Positions 17,587 to 26,325 are shown, counted from the stretch's first letter. The stretch: DNA of 64,000 nucleotides from AWTP1-13 sp963820375 (GCA_963820375.1 CAWFZX010000016.1:248001-312000), one strand, 5' to 3'. Made by a program: numbers and translations. Notes: generated by a model not told the origin, from the letters alone.

Positions 17587-18588
17587 ATGCGTGGCATGAG
17601 TGCGCTGGCAGCGGTCGGCCTTTGCCTGCTGGCCGCCGCATCGGCGCGCGCACAGGGGTTGGCGCCCGCGGCTGAACCCGGCGGCAGCCGGTCCGTCGAC
17701 GCGGGCTGGTCGGAGCAGGATATCCAGTTGGCCCAGGCGCGCTGCGCCGTCCTGCTCAAAGGCCTCGACGTGGTGGCCGTGCCGGACGGTCCTGTGCGCG
17801 AAGGCAGCGAATGCGGGGCTCCCGCGCCGATGCGCCTGATCAGCGTCGGCAAGGGACCGCAAGTGGCCTTTTCCCCTCCACCGACGCTCACCTGCGACAT
17901 GATTGCGGCCTTGCACAAGTGGGTGCAACGCGATGTCCAGCCCTTGGCCCGCCGGCTGCTGGCCGCCCCGATCGTGCGCATAGAGACCATGAGCTCCTAT
18001 TCCTGCCGCAACGCCTATGGCCGCGCCCACGGCCGGCTCAGTGAGCACGGCCGGGCGAACGCGGTGGATATCGGCTCGTTCGTGACCGCGCTCGGCCACG
18101 CCGCGTTGGTCGTGTCCGATTGGGGCTTGACCGCGCGCGAGGTGGCGGCTGCGGCGGCCGCTGCAGCCAGGGCTCAGCCGCCCCCCGCGGGCTCGGCCCC
18201 GCCGCCGGTGGGCACCGTTGTCGACAGCGCCGCCAGGTCGCAGCGCCTCCTGAGTGTTGCCCCATCCGCCGAGCCCCCCGGCGCGGCCGCCGCGGCGGCC
18301 AGCACCGGTTTGCGCCTCGGCATTCCCGGGGTGCTGGTGCAAATCGGCGGCAGTTCGGACAAGGCAGCCGATTCGGCCTTTGCGCCGCCGCAGCGCCTCG
18401 GTGGTCCCAAGGCCAAGACCACGCCTGCCGCCGCGCCGGTCGACGTGCGGCTCGACTTTTTGCGCGGCGTGCATGCGGCCGCCTGCAGGCAGTTCGGCAC
18501 GGTTTTGGGCCCCGAAGCCAACCATGCGCACAAAAATCACTTCCATATTGACATGGCGCAACGCCCGCACGGCACGATTTGCGAGTAG
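17587..18588 (+). CDS. Exported extensin-like C-terminal domain protein
   Basis: A 333-residue protein with a signal peptide (to about residue 22, ARA-QG) and an Extensin-like_C domain. Conserved parts are RCAVLLKGLDVV, LTCDMIAALHKWV, ETMSSYSCRNAYG and SEHGRANAVDI, ending with HKNHFHIDMA. The His/Asp pattern resembles D,D-carboxypeptidase-like metal sites, so a peptidoglycan-related role is plausible. The domain is split by an Ala/Pro-rich insert of about 100 residues (about 185-285), unusual for the family. ATG 17587 follows a GAGGGGG. The frame is open from 17242, but that part encodes the divergent spacer. It sits 72 bp upstream of hemB on the same strand. Confidence 0.8.
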   Translation: MRGMSALAAVGLCLLAAASARAQGLAPAAEPGGSRSVDAGWSEQDIQLAQARCAVLLKGLDVVAVPDGPVREGSECGAPAPMRLISVGKGPQVAFSPPPTLTCDMIAALHKWVQRDVQPLARRLLAAPIVRIETMSSYSCRNAYGRAHGRLSEHGRANAVDIGSFVTALGHAALVVSDWGLTAREVAAAAAAAARAQPPPAGSAPPPVGTVVDSAARSQRLLSVAPSAEPPGAAAAAASTGLRLGIPGVLVQIGGSSDKAADSAFAPPQRLGGPKAKTTPAAAPVDVRLDFLRGVHAAACRQFGTVLGPEANHAHKNHFHIDMAQRPHGTICE

Positions 18589-18660
18589 TCTGGGCGCGCC
18601 GCGGCGGGTAGACTTGGCGCGGTTGGCGGGGGTGCCGTAGGGGCGGGGCAAGGAGCAACC

Positions 18661-19722
18661 ATGAGCGACAGGAAGCCGCTCGCGCGGCCTGGTCTGCAAC
18701 CCGCACGACCGCTGGGGCCGGCCCCCGACCCGCTCGAGGCCGGTGCCTTTCCCGCCGTGCGCCTGCGCCGCAATCGTCGGTACGCCTGGTCACGGCGACT
18801 GGTGGCGGAACACGTCTTGACCGCCAGCGATCTGATCTGGCCCATATTTGTCGCCGAGGGGACCGGCAGGCGCACGCCCGTTGAGTCCATGCCGGGTGTC
18901 GATCGCCTCAGCGTCGATCTTGCCGTGAGCGCCGCGCGAGAAGCGGCAGCGCTGGGAATTCCGGCCATTGCTTTGTTTCCATACACCGATCCCGAATTGC
19001 GCACCGAGGACGGCCGCGAGGCCTTCAATCCCGACAACCTGGTGTGCCGCGCCACCCGCGCCATTCGCCAGGCCGGGGTGGACGTCGGTATCCTGCTCGA
19101 TGTCGCGCTCGATCCCTACACCAGCCACGGTCATGACGGTCTGATGGTTGCGGGTGAGATCGTCAACGACCCGACCCTGGAAGCCCTCGTGCGGCAGGCC
19201 CTGGTCCAGGCCGAGGCGGGATGCGACATCATTGCGCCTTCCGACATGATGGATGGCCGCGTCGGCTCAATTCGCAGGGCGCTCGAGGCCCACGGGCATC
19301 ACAACGTCCAGATCATGGCCTACGCGGCCAAGTATGCCTCGGCGTTCTATGGTCCATTCCGCGATGCGGTCGGTTCCTCGGCAACGCTGAGCGGCGACAA
19401 GCGCACCTACCAGATGGATCCCGCCAATACGGATGAGGCCGTGCGCGAGGTGGCGCTGGACATCGCCGAGGGCGCGGACATGGTGATGGTCAAGCCCGGC
19501 ATGCCGTATCTCGATATCGTGCGGCGCGTAAAAGAGGAATTCGGCGTGCCGACGTTTGCCTATCAGGTGTCGGGCGAGTACGCGATGCTGACCGCGGCCG
19601 CCCAGAACGGCTGGCTCGATGGCGACAAAGTGATGATGGAAAGCCTGCTCGCGTTCAAGCGCGCCGGTGCGGACGGCATCCTGAGCTACTTTGCGCCACG
19701 CGCCGCCAAGCTGCTGAGCTAG
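18661..19722 (+). CDS. hemB: Delta-aminolevulinic acid dehydratase (porphobilinogen synthase)
   Basis: A 353-residue HemB, which condenses two 5-aminolevulinate molecules into porphobilinogen in haem and corrin synthesis. The Schiff-base lysines are Lys224 (MAYAAKYASAFYGPF) and Lys278 (MVKPGMPYLD). The metal-site segment is DVALDPYTSHGHDG, the Asp-rich form typical of alphaproteobacteria and Pseudomonas, not the Cys-rich zinc form. An allosteric Mg-type enzyme is therefore expected. The start ATG has AAGGAG six bases upstream. bpt follows on the same strand after 304 bp. Confidence 0.97.
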   Translation: MSDRKPLARPGLQPARPLGPAPDPLEAGAFPAVRLRRNRRYAWSRRLVAEHVLTASDLIWPIFVAEGTGRRTPVESMPGVDRLSVDLAVSAAREAAALGIPAIALFPYTDPELRTEDGREAFNPDNLVCRATRAIRQAGVDVGILLDVALDPYTSHGHDGLMVAGEIVNDPTLEALVRQALVQAEAGCDIIAPSDMMDGRVGSIRRALEAHGHHNVQIMAYAAKYASAFYGPFRDAVGSSATLSGDKRTYQMDPANTDEAVREVALDIAEGADMVMVKPGMPYLDIVRRVKEEFGVPTFAYQVSGEYAMLTAAAQNGWLDGDKVMMESLLAFKRAGADGILSYFAPRAAKLLS

Positions 19723-20026
19723 GGTCGGCCGCCGGCGCCCCCGCTCGGGGCGTGCGCGGTGCGGCCACGCGCCGATTGACCGACGCGCAACGTTGCATAG
19801 GCCAGGCGGCGGCTGGATCCGTGTCGCACTTGCTTGCAGGCGCGCCCCTCACCTATCATCACGCCGCGTAGGGCAAGATGGCTGCCGATCGCGTGCTGCT
19901 TGCAGCGGTGTGACGACCGCAGCCAAATGCTCTACAGGTAATGTTCGAAGCCAGCTGACGTCGCGCGATGGCGACCAAGGGTCTCATCAAACCGACGCTT
20001 CAGGCAGCGCCGAGTGACGCGTAAGC
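19723..20026. other. 304-bp gap between hemB and bpt
   Basis: No gene, RNA or clear terminator can be supported here. The only open frames are Arg/Ala-rich shadows. A promoter for bpt may lie in its last 100 bp, but I cannot place it. Confidence 0.5.
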
Positions 20027-20770
20027 ATGACCGAGCAGCAAAAGCATTTCCCCGAGTTCTATGTCACGGCGCCGCAGCCTTGCCCCTATCTGGCAGGGCG
20101 GCTGGAACGCAAACTCTTCACCCATCTCACACACGACAAGCCGCCTACCCTCGTCGACAACCTGCTCAAGGGCGGCTTTCGGCGCAGCCAGAACATCGCC
20201 TACATGCCCTACTGCGAGGGCTGCCAAGCTTGCATTTCGGTGCGCGTGCTGGTCGACGAGTTCAAACCCAGCCGGTCCATGCGCCGTGTCGTCGACATGA
20301 ACCGCGATCTGGTGGTGCGGCATCTGCAGGCAACGCCGACGTCGGAGCAATACGCGTTGTTTCGCTCCTACATCGATGCGCGTCATGCCGAAGGCGGCAT
20401 GGCCGACATGACGGTTCTCGACTATGCGATGATGGTGGAGGACAGCATCATCGATACCTTCCTCACCGAATATCGCCTGCCGCTGGCCGCCGGCGTCAAC
20501 TCTCGGCGCGACAAGGCGCCGCTGGTTGCAGCGGCGCTGTGCGACCGTCTCTCGGACGGCATTTCCATGGTCTACAGCTTCTATGATCCCGAGGCCGGCC
20601 GCCGCGGGCTCGGCACCCATATGATCCTCGATCACATCGACTACGCCAAGCGGCTTGGCGCGCCCTATCTGTATTTGGGGTATTGGATCAATGGCTCCCC
20701 GAAAATGAACTACAAGCGGCGGTTTCAGCCGCAGGAGCAACTGACCGGCAACGGCTGGATCCGCAGCTGA
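20027..20770 (+). CDS. bpt: Aspartate/glutamate leucyltransferase (arginyltransferase family)
   Basis: A 247-residue ATE1/Bpt-family aminoacyl-tRNA-protein transferase. Conserved elements are FYVTAPQPCPYLAGR with an early Cys, MPYCEGCQACISVRV, a C-terminal GNAT-like part with SMVYSFYDP, RRGLGTHMILDHI, and YLYLGYWINGS. Bacterial Bpt attaches leucine to N-terminal Asp/Glu, feeding proteins to ClpAP through ClpS (N-end rule). Length and start agree with the family. Its last 83 bp overlap, on the opposite strand, the extended tail of the flavin-binding-fold gene. Confidence 0.93.
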   Translation: MTEQQKHFPEFYVTAPQPCPYLAGRLERKLFTHLTHDKPPTLVDNLLKGGFRRSQNIAYMPYCEGCQACISVRVLVDEFKPSRSMRRVVDMNRDLVVRHLQATPTSEQYALFRSYIDARHAEGGMADMTVLDYAMMVEDSIIDTFLTEYRLPLAAGVNSRRDKAPLVAAALCDRLSDGISMVYSFYDPEAGRRGLGTHMILDHIDYAKRLGAPYLYLGYWINGSPKMNYKRRFQPQEQLTGNGWIRS

Positions 20771-21509
20771 GCGCGCTGCCCGTTCGCGCGCATCCCTTGC
20801 GACCGCGCACCGGCCGCCGCGGGCGGACTAACCATCGGCCAAGCCTGTGCTGGGCGGCTCCGCCGATGCCTGCCCCGCCCTCCGGCGCCGGCCGTGAGGT
20901 CGAGGCTTGGGCGCGCAGGCGTGCGACCTCATCTTCCAGTTCGCGAATGCGCGCCTGAAACTGCAGAATGGTTTGGCCGACATCTGCGGCCGGGAACAGC
21001 TGGGGAATATGCTGGGGACAATTGCTGTCCCAGGCTTCGACGTGGAATAGGATGGCTTGCTCCGGACGTGCCGCGTAGCCCTGCGGCCAAAGGCGGGCCA
21101 GCAGCGCGGCGTCCTCTTCCACCAGCTGCGCCTTGCCCCACAGCTTCAGGCGGCGGCGCTGCGCGTAGTCCATAACGAAGATTGCCGCGCGTGGGTTCTC
21201 GGCGAGATTGCCTGTGGTGATATACTGGCGGTTGCCGGTGAAATCGGCAAAGCCGAGCGTGTGCCGGTCGAGCACGCGCAAAAACCCCGGCGGCCCTCCC
21301 CGATGCTGGATATACGGTTGCCCCTCGGCACTGGCGGTGGCGAGGTAGAACGAGCGTGTCACGCCCAGAAAGTCGGCCAGTTCGGCGGTGATGTCGGTGC
21401 GCCATCCCCCCCTTTCTTCCATGCGCGCCAAGCTTGCGCGTGAGCCGCGCCGCTCCTGGACCGCTTTCACGGCCGGCGTAAAGGCCACATCACTTGCAGG
21501 ACGCTTCAT
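20688..21509 (-). CDS. Pyridoxamine 5'-phosphate oxidase-like (FMN-binding split barrel) protein
   Basis: A 273-residue protein whose first about 200 residues form a PNPOx-like domain. It shows SFYLATASAEGQPYIQHRGGPPGF, read as consecutive short motifs, then GFADFTGNRQYITTGNL and RRRLKLWGKA. A helical end (FQARIRELEDEVARL) is where relatives in this family normally finish. The remaining about 70 residues are Arg/Ser/Gly/Cys-rich and run through the 3' end of bpt on the other strand, so they look like read-through after loss of the ancestral stop. A cytoplasmic flavin or haem-utilisation-type oxidoreductase is inferred. Substrate is unknown. Confidence 0.75.
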   Translation of the reverse strand: MKRPASDVAFTPAVKAVQERRGSRASLARMEERGGWRTDITAELADFLGVTRSFYLATASAEGQPYIQHRGGPPGFLRVLDRHTLGFADFTGNRQYITTGNLAENPRAAIFVMDYAQRRRLKLWGKAQLVEEDAALLARLWPQGYAARPEQAILFHVEAWDSNCPQHIPQLFPAADVGQTILQFQARIRELEDEVARLRAQASTSRPAPEGGAGIGGAAQHRLGRWLVRPRRPVRGRKGCARTGSALSCGSSRCRSVAPAAETAACSSFSGSH

Positions 21510-21621
21510 GGTTTGCTTTCCTCAGCGGCAGGCGAAATTAGCCGCCGGCCGGCCGCCTGTATCTTGAGATTTTGTTGATCCAGGCGTGAGCGGACGTCAC
21601 GGCCCGACAAGGCGAGGACGC

Positions 21622-22692
21622 ATGGCCAACACGATCGGCATGGCGGCGCAACTGGCCAGCCAATCGGCGCGCTTTGGCTGGTACTTCGCGCTCAATCGGC
21701 TGCTTGATTGGCGCACCGATCAGCTCGGCAGGGGGCCGCGCTACAAGCCGAGCCGCCCGCTGCCGTCGCTGCGGGATCTGCTCGCCAGCCAGGCGCAGCT
21801 GCTGCTGTCGGATGCGCTGGCCGTGCGCGCCGGCCTCTACCCCGCCATGGACGATGAAGCAACGCCTGCCCTGCGGCATTTGGCGCGGATTGAGCGCATG
21901 TTTGCCGATCTGCCCGAAGCGCTGAGCCGCCGGGCTGCCAACGATGCCACCAGCGCCAGAGCGGAGCAGGCGGCAGGCGCCGTGCCCGCCTACTACGCAC
22001 AAGACTTCCACTTTCAGACCGGCGGCTATCTCAGCGACGCGTCGGCCAAATTGTACGACGTGCAGGTAGAGACCCTGTTCATGGGGGCCGCCGGCCCCAT
22101 GCGGCGGGCGGCATTGCCGCCGATTGCCGACTTCCTGCGCGGCCGCGATCAGCGCGGCATGACGCTCCTTGACGTGGCCTGCGGCACCGGCCGCTTCCTG
22201 CGGCAGCTGCGACTGGCCTATCCGGCCATGCGACTCAAAGGCCTCGATTTGTCACGCCCCTATCTCGATGAGGCGCGCTCGCATCTGGGTGAATTGCGGG
22301 CGATCGAGTGGATCGAGGCGGCCGCCGAGCGCATGCCGCTGGCCGACGCCAGCGTCGATGTGGCGACCGCGATCTTCCTGTTCCATGAATTGCCGCCGGA
22401 CGTGCGTCGGGAGGTGACGCGGGACATTGGGCGCGTGCTGAAGCCAGGCGGACTATTCGTGTTCCTCGACAGCCTGCAGCTGGGTGATAGACCCGGCTGG
22501 GACGGCCTCTTGGAAAGCTTCCCCTATCGCTTCCATGAGCCTTATTATCGAAGTTATGTCAGCGATGACCTCGACGCCATGTTTGCGGCCGCGGGCCTCA
22601 AAGCCGAAGGCACCGCCACCCCGTTCCTGTCCAAGCTGATGGTGCGCCGCAAGGCTTCGCTCACCATACCTGCTGCACCATCCCGGTCTTGA
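21622..22692 (+). CDS. Class I SAM-dependent methyltransferase
   Basis: A 356-residue protein. Residues about 170-300 form a Methyltransf_11/25-type domain: motif I LLDVACGTGRF, acidic loop LKGLDLSRPYL, then a IFLFHELPPDVR segment and LKPGGLFVFLD. The roughly 150-residue N-terminal region is helical and includes a YYAQDFHFQTGGYLS segment typical of a group of uncharacterised alphaproteobacterial methyltransferases. The substrate is unknown. ATG 21622 has GGCGAGGA upstream; the frame is open from 21586. The last 32 bp overlap the convergent formyltransferase gene. Confidence 0.8.
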   Translation: MANTIGMAAQLASQSARFGWYFALNRLLDWRTDQLGRGPRYKPSRPLPSLRDLLASQAQLLLSDALAVRAGLYPAMDDEATPALRHLARIERMFADLPEALSRRAANDATSARAEQAAGAVPAYYAQDFHFQTGGYLSDASAKLYDVQVETLFMGAAGPMRRAALPPIADFLRGRDQRGMTLLDVACGTGRFLRQLRLAYPAMRLKGLDLSRPYLDEARSHLGELRAIEWIEAAAERMPLADASVDVATAIFLFHELPPDVRREVTRDIGRVLKPGGLFVFLDSLQLGDRPGWDGLLESFPYRFHEPYYRSYVSDDLDAMFAAAGLKAEGTATPFLSKLMVRRKASLTIPAAPSRS

Positions 22693-23449
22693 GATAGCCC
22701 CAAAGCGTCGGATGGAACCATTGCTTCGATGGCAGGTCGATGTGGCGCGGTCGTAACTGTCCCTTGAGGGCATCCTCGATGGCGCGCACCAGCAGAGGCA
22801 GGGCGGCGGCCATTTGGCGATGCTGATAGGTGGCGATGTTGTCGTCAGGCGCAAAGTCGACAGGCGCCTGGTAGAGCACGCTTCCCGTATCGATGCCTTG
22901 ATCGACGAGATGCACGGTCACCCCGGCATGGGCCCGGTCGTGCTGGCTGCGGGCCCAGTAGGCGCCGTTCTGTCCGCGATACTTGGGGTTGATGCCGGCG
23001 TGATAGTTGATGAAGGGGGCTGCCACGCAGCCCAGCGTGCGCCACTTGATGATGCGTGTCCCGTAGACGACCACCACGTCCGGATCGAGTTCGCGCAAGG
23101 CCGCGCGGCAGGCGGGCGCGTTGACGGAACCGACCTGCTGCCAGCCGAGGCGCGGCGGGCACGGATTGAGGCCGTGCTGTTGCCAGATCGCCGCCAGGCG
23201 CGCGGCACTGCGATGCTGAACGATTTTCTGCAGCAGGCCGAAGGCGGCCTGACCGGCCGCTTGGGACCAGCCGACCAGCCGGGCGCGACGCCGTACGATC
23301 GCGAACTTGGGCTCGGGATCCTCTTTCAAGATGCTGAGCGAGCCGAAGCGCTGAGCCAGCCCGTTAACCAACATGTTGGCGAGCGGTCCACCGGCAATCA
23401 GGACGACAATCCGTGGCCGAGCTCGGCCACCCCGTAACGGATGATCCAT
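22661..23449 (-). CDS. Formyltransferase-fold protein
   Basis: A 262-residue protein of the formyltransferase N-domain fold used by methionyl-tRNA, GAR and sugar formyltransferases. The catalytic Asn-x-His and loop are in INYHAGINPKYRGQNG. The later Asp lies in VHLVDQGIDTGSVL. These are the three catalytic residues of the family. The protein lacks the C-terminal domain of tRNA-Met formyltransferase, so another acceptor, perhaps a sugar or small metabolite, is likely. ATG 23449 has GGAAGAGA close upstream. It is convergent with, and overlaps by 32 bp, the methyltransferase gene. Confidence 0.75.
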   Translation of the reverse strand: MDHPLRGGRARPRIVVLIAGGPLANMLVNGLAQRFGSLSILKEDPEPKFAIVRRRARLVGWSQAAGQAAFGLLQKIVQHRSAARLAAIWQQHGLNPCPPRLGWQQVGSVNAPACRAALRELDPDVVVVYGTRIIKWRTLGCVAAPFINYHAGINPKYRGQNGAYWARSQHDRAHAGVTVHLVDQGIDTGSVLYQAPVDFAPDDNIATYQHRQMAAALPLLVRAIEDALKGQLRPRHIDLPSKQWFHPTLWGYLKTGMVQQVW

Positions 23450-23567
23450 TCTTTCTCTTCCATTGCTGGCGCACTCTTGCCATTGCTGGGGCACCTGGGC
23501 TGCGACAGGCAATTTTCAGGCCAGCACGTCGACGGCGGCGGCGCCGGTGGGTTAACCTGCGATCGGC

Positions 23568-24035
23568 ATGACCGGTTCAAATGCTTCTTCGACCTCAGCT
23601 TGCATCGACCCCGTCTGGCCGCGCTGCGGGGCCAGTGCCGCCATCTTCCGGGGCCAACACGTCTTGTTGGTCGAGCGCGGCAGGGGGGCCCTCAAGGGCC
23701 AGTGGAGTTTGCCAGGCGGGCATATCGAACCCGGTGAGCTGGCGCGCACGGCGGCCTTGCGCGAGGTGCGCGAGGAAGCCGGAATCGAGGCCGAGATCGC
23801 CGGTCTCATCGACATCCACGAAGTGCTGCTTAAGGATCGCCACGGCGACCTCGAGGCGCACTACCTGATCGCCGTCTTCTTCGGGCGCTGGACCGCCGGG
23901 GAGCCGGTGGCGGGCAGCGACGCGGCCGCTGCGCGGTTCATCGCCGTCGCTGAGGCGGCCGCATACCCCCTGACGGACGGGGCGGCCGCCTTGATCCTGC
24001 GCGCCTGGAACCGCCTTGAGGGCGGGGATCATTGA
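23568..24035 (+). CDS. Nudix hydrolase
   Basis: A 155-residue Nudix enzyme. The Nudix box is complete: GGHIEPGELARTAALREVREEAGIE, with the G, E and REVREE residues in place (about residues 50-72). These enzymes hydrolyse nucleoside diphosphates linked to another group. ADP-ribose or mutagenic nucleotide cleanup are common roles, and substrate cannot be assigned here. It is divergent from the formyltransferase gene (118-bp spacer) and 93 bp before the TIGR02301 gene. Confidence 0.88.
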   Translation: MTGSNASSTSACIDPVWPRCGASAAIFRGQHVLLVERGRGALKGQWSLPGGHIEPGELARTAALREVREEAGIEAEIAGLIDIHEVLLKDRHGDLEAHYLIAVFFGRWTAGEPVAGSDAAAARFIAVAEAAAYPLTDGAAALILRAWNRLEGGDH

Positions 24036-24128
24036 TGCCGCCGTGCGGCAAGGCCTGCGCTTGTGCGCACCGCCACGGCACCTAGAATGCCCCTTTCCTT
24101 GGCGCGGGGCTGCCGCGACAGTGAGGTC

Positions 24129-24521
24129 ATGCGAATCATCGCCTGCGCCTGTCTGGGACTGTGCTGCTCGGTGTGGCTTTCGGTTGCGGCCGTGGCCCAG
24201 CCGTCGATTGCCTCCCCGGAAAACCGCCCCTATGACGACAAGCTGCTGCGACTGTCGGAGATTTTGGGCGCCGTACACTATTTGCGCGAGCTGTGTGGCA
24301 ACAATGATGGTCAGCTCTGGCGCGACCGCATGAAGGATCTGATGAATGCGGAAGGCTCCTCGGCCCTGCGCCGGGCCAAGCTCACGCGTAGCTTCAACGA
24401 CGGCTATCGCAGTTACAGTCGCACCTACTATAGCTGTACCGCTTCCGCGCAGACGGCCATTACGCGCTTTCTCAGCGAAGGCGCCGAACTGGCCGACACC
24501 TTGGTCAAGACCGCGCCTTGA
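24129..24521 (+). CDS. TIGR02301 family exported protein
   Basis: A 130-residue protein with a signal peptide (cleavage near AVAQP, residue about 23). The family pattern YDDKLLRLSEILGAVHYLREL, then CGNNDGQLWRDRM, SFNDGYRSYSRTY and a late Cys, matches TIGR02301, a family confined mostly to Rhizobiales and of unknown function. Two mature Cys residues could form a disulfide in the periplasm. ATG 24129 is taken because the signal peptide starts there; the longer frame from 24063 adds a non-family stretch. Confidence 0.8.
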   Translation: MRIIACACLGLCCSVWLSVAAVAQPSIASPENRPYDDKLLRLSEILGAVHYLRELCGNNDGQLWRDRMKDLMNAEGSSALRRAKLTRSFNDGYRSYSRTYYSCTASAQTAITRFLSEGAELADTLVKTAP

Positions 24522-24680
24522 GCGTAGCGGGCAAGGTTGGCGACAATTAATCGTTAACTGTTGTAGCAGACACCTTGGCGGTAGGGCCGTGATAGGCACG
24601 GGCGGCGTTCGGCTCGGAGGCTGCGGCGGCGAGTCAGAAGCGTTGCTTAAGTCGACGCGGGGGAATGGGGAGATGATAGA

Positions 24681-24923
24681 ATGGAACTTGGGCCGGTGAA
24701 GACCGACGATGCCAGCGTAAAAGCACTCAACTACATTTTGGAGGCCTGGGAAGAAGGCACCGAGAGCGGTATCGCGCCCGAGCTCATGGCGTATGCGGCA
24801 CTTTACACCGCCTTGACCGACTTGGTGGCATCGTTCGGGGAGGAGTCGGTGGTGAGCCTGGTGGCCAGCCTCGGTCCGCGCGTGCAAAAGGGCGAATTCA
24901 CGATTTATCGCGCACGCCATTGA
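24681..24923 (+). CDS. Conserved small acidic protein, unknown function
   Basis: An 80-residue acidic, helical protein (KALNYILEAWEEGTESGIAP, then YAALYTALTDLVASFGEE). I do not match it to a named family, but its composition looks like a real cytoplasmic protein and not a frame shadow. ATG 24681 has GGGGAG nine bases upstream. The 159-bp gap before it includes an AT-rich stretch (attaatcgttaactgttg) that may hold its promoter. It is convergent with the LysE-type exporter. Confidence 0.6.
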   Translation: MELGPVKTDDASVKALNYILEAWEEGTESGIAPELMAYAALYTALTDLVASFGEESVVSLVASLGPRVQKGEFTIYRARH

Positions 24924-24950
24924 AGCCCGGACGCTGCCGTCGTCGCGCAG

Positions 24951-25610
24951 TCACCAGAAGCGCAGGCGCTTGATCACCATCTCGCCGATCAACACGCAGC
25001 CGAACCCCATCATGACAAGGCCGGCGATGCGATTGATCTGGCCCAGCCGCACCACGTCGAGGCGGTGGCGGATCGTGCTGATGAACTGCGAGACGACAAA
25101 CCAGTAGCTGAAGCTGCCGCCCATGATCGAGGCGACCATCGTCAGAGCGTCGATGTGCGATTCCACTTCGACGAACGAGCTGACGCCGCCGAAAATGGCG
25201 ACCAGCCCGATCACGGCGCCCGGATTGGTCAGCGTCAGAAAGAAGGTCTGCGGAATATCCCAGACATACTCCCACAGGGAGGCTTTGTCCCGATGCGTCT
25301 CGGTGGTGATGGTCGGCCGCGTCAGATACAGCGTCAGGCCCATGGCCAGCAGGGCAAGCCCGCCGACGATCTGAATGGCGGTGCGATAGTCTCTGATAGC
25401 CCCTGAGATGGCATTGACGCCGAGGGCTGCCCCAAGCGCGATCAGCCCGTCGCCGGCCATGATGCCAAGTCCGGCGGCCATGCCGCCGAAAAAGCCGCGC
25501 TCGACAGCGCGTTGAATCCCCAGCAGATTGACGGGACCGAATGGCATTGCCAGCAGAATGCCCATAGCAATGCCGACCGGAATGATAAAGGGGTTGGGGA
25601 TATAGCTCAC
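24951..25610 (-). CDS. LysE-family amino-acid exporter
   Basis: A 219-residue inner-membrane protein with about six helices. It has the LysE/RhtB signature: a first helix with GILLAMPFGPVNLLGIQRAV, then AAGLGIMAGDGLIALGAALG and a TLTNPGAVIGLVAIFGG segment. It probably exports amino acids or related small metabolites. The frame is open to 25730, but GTG 25610 has TAGGA five bases upstream and begins the family N-terminus. It is divergent from the exported 203-residue gene, sharing a 90-bp spacer. Confidence 0.85.
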   Translation of the reverse strand: MSYIPNPFIIPVGIAMGILLAMPFGPVNLLGIQRAVERGFFGGMAAGLGIMAGDGLIALGAALGVNAISGAIRDYRTAIQIVGGLALLAMGLTLYLTRPTITTETHRDKASLWEYVWDIPQTFFLTLTNPGAVIGLVAIFGGVSSFVEVESHIDALTMVASIMGGSFSYWFVVSQFISTIRHRLDVVRLGQINRIAGLVMMGFGCVLIGEMVIKRLRFW

Positions 25611-25615
25611 GGCGG

Positions 25616-25620
25616 TCCTA
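25616..25620 (-). promoter_or_regulatory. Ribosome binding site setting the GTG start of the LysE-type exporter
   Basis: TAGGA on the minus strand, five bases before GTG 25610. The longer frame to 25730 has no such site and would run into the divergent gene's promoter region. Confidence 0.55.
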
Positions 25621-25700
25621 CACCGTCGCAACGGTCCCGGTGGTGCCTTGCGTGTTCGCACGCCCGCAAGCGAACAGCCCGGCCAAACAAAGGACCTCCC

Positions 25701-26312
25701 ATGCGGCAGAAGATGCGGATTGGACCGCATACGGGTGCGCTGGCGCTATTCCTACTGATGGCCTTGGCCCTTGTCCATTGCGTTGGCTGGACCGGAGCAA
25801 CGCTGGCGCAACGCCTTGGGCCGCAACCGTCGCAACCCGCTCCGCGCGTTTATTACGGCACCAGCGGGCTGCCAGGTCCGGTGCAAGAGATGCGCGAGGC
25901 GATCCTAAGCGCGGTTCAGTCTGGCCGCATTGAGGAGTTGCGCGTGGCCTATGAGCTCAATGAGCTGAAACCGCACTTGGCGGCCGCGCCGGTCACCGAT
26001 CCGGTGGCGTTTTGGAAGGAAATCTCCGCTGACGGGCGTGGGCTGGAGGTGCTGGCCGCGCTGGGGCAAATCCTCGATGCGGGTTATGTCGTCTTGCCCA
26101 CGGGGCGCGATCTGGAAAACAACCGGATCTACGTGTGGCCCTATTTTGCCGAGCTGCCGCTCGTGCACCTCACGCCACCTCAGGAGGTCGAGCTGCTGCG
26201 GCTCATGGGCGCGGCCGCGGCTGGCGAAGCCAAGACCAAAGGCCGCTATTCCTCCTGGCGCATCGCCATCGGCGCCGATGGTGTGTGGCACTCTTTTCAC
26301 AAAATGCCATAA
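25701..26312 (+). CDS. Exported protein of unknown function
   Basis: A 203-residue protein with a signal peptide or lipoprotein-less leader (hydrophobic residues about 14-30, TLAQR near 36) and then a mostly helical, acidic mature part. Recognisable blocks are GPVQEMREAILSAVQSG, DPVAFWKEIS and RIYVWPYFAELPL, ending in SWRIAIGADGVWHSF. I recall similar proteins in Hyphomicrobiales, but the family has no function I can name. The C-terminal part resembles small ligand-binding folds, without clear catalytic residues. ATG 25701 has AAAGGA nine bases upstream. An EcfG-type promoter starts 13 nt after its stop. Confidence 0.65.
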   Translation: MRQKMRIGPHTGALALFLLMALALVHCVGWTGATLAQRLGPQPSQPAPRVYYGTSGLPGPVQEMREAILSAVQSGRIEELRVAYELNELKPHLAAAPVTDPVAFWKEISADGRGLEVLAALGQILDAGYVVLPTGRDLENNRIYVWPYFAELPLVHLTPPQEVELLRLMGAAAAGEAKTKGRYSSWRIAIGADGVWHSFHKMP

Positions 26313-26325
26313 GGGCTTGTCCCTA

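Noticed and set aside
19655..19852. 65-residue minus-strand frame in the hemB-bpt gap
   Set aside because: Overlaps the hemB end; Ala/Arg/Pro-rich without any motif.
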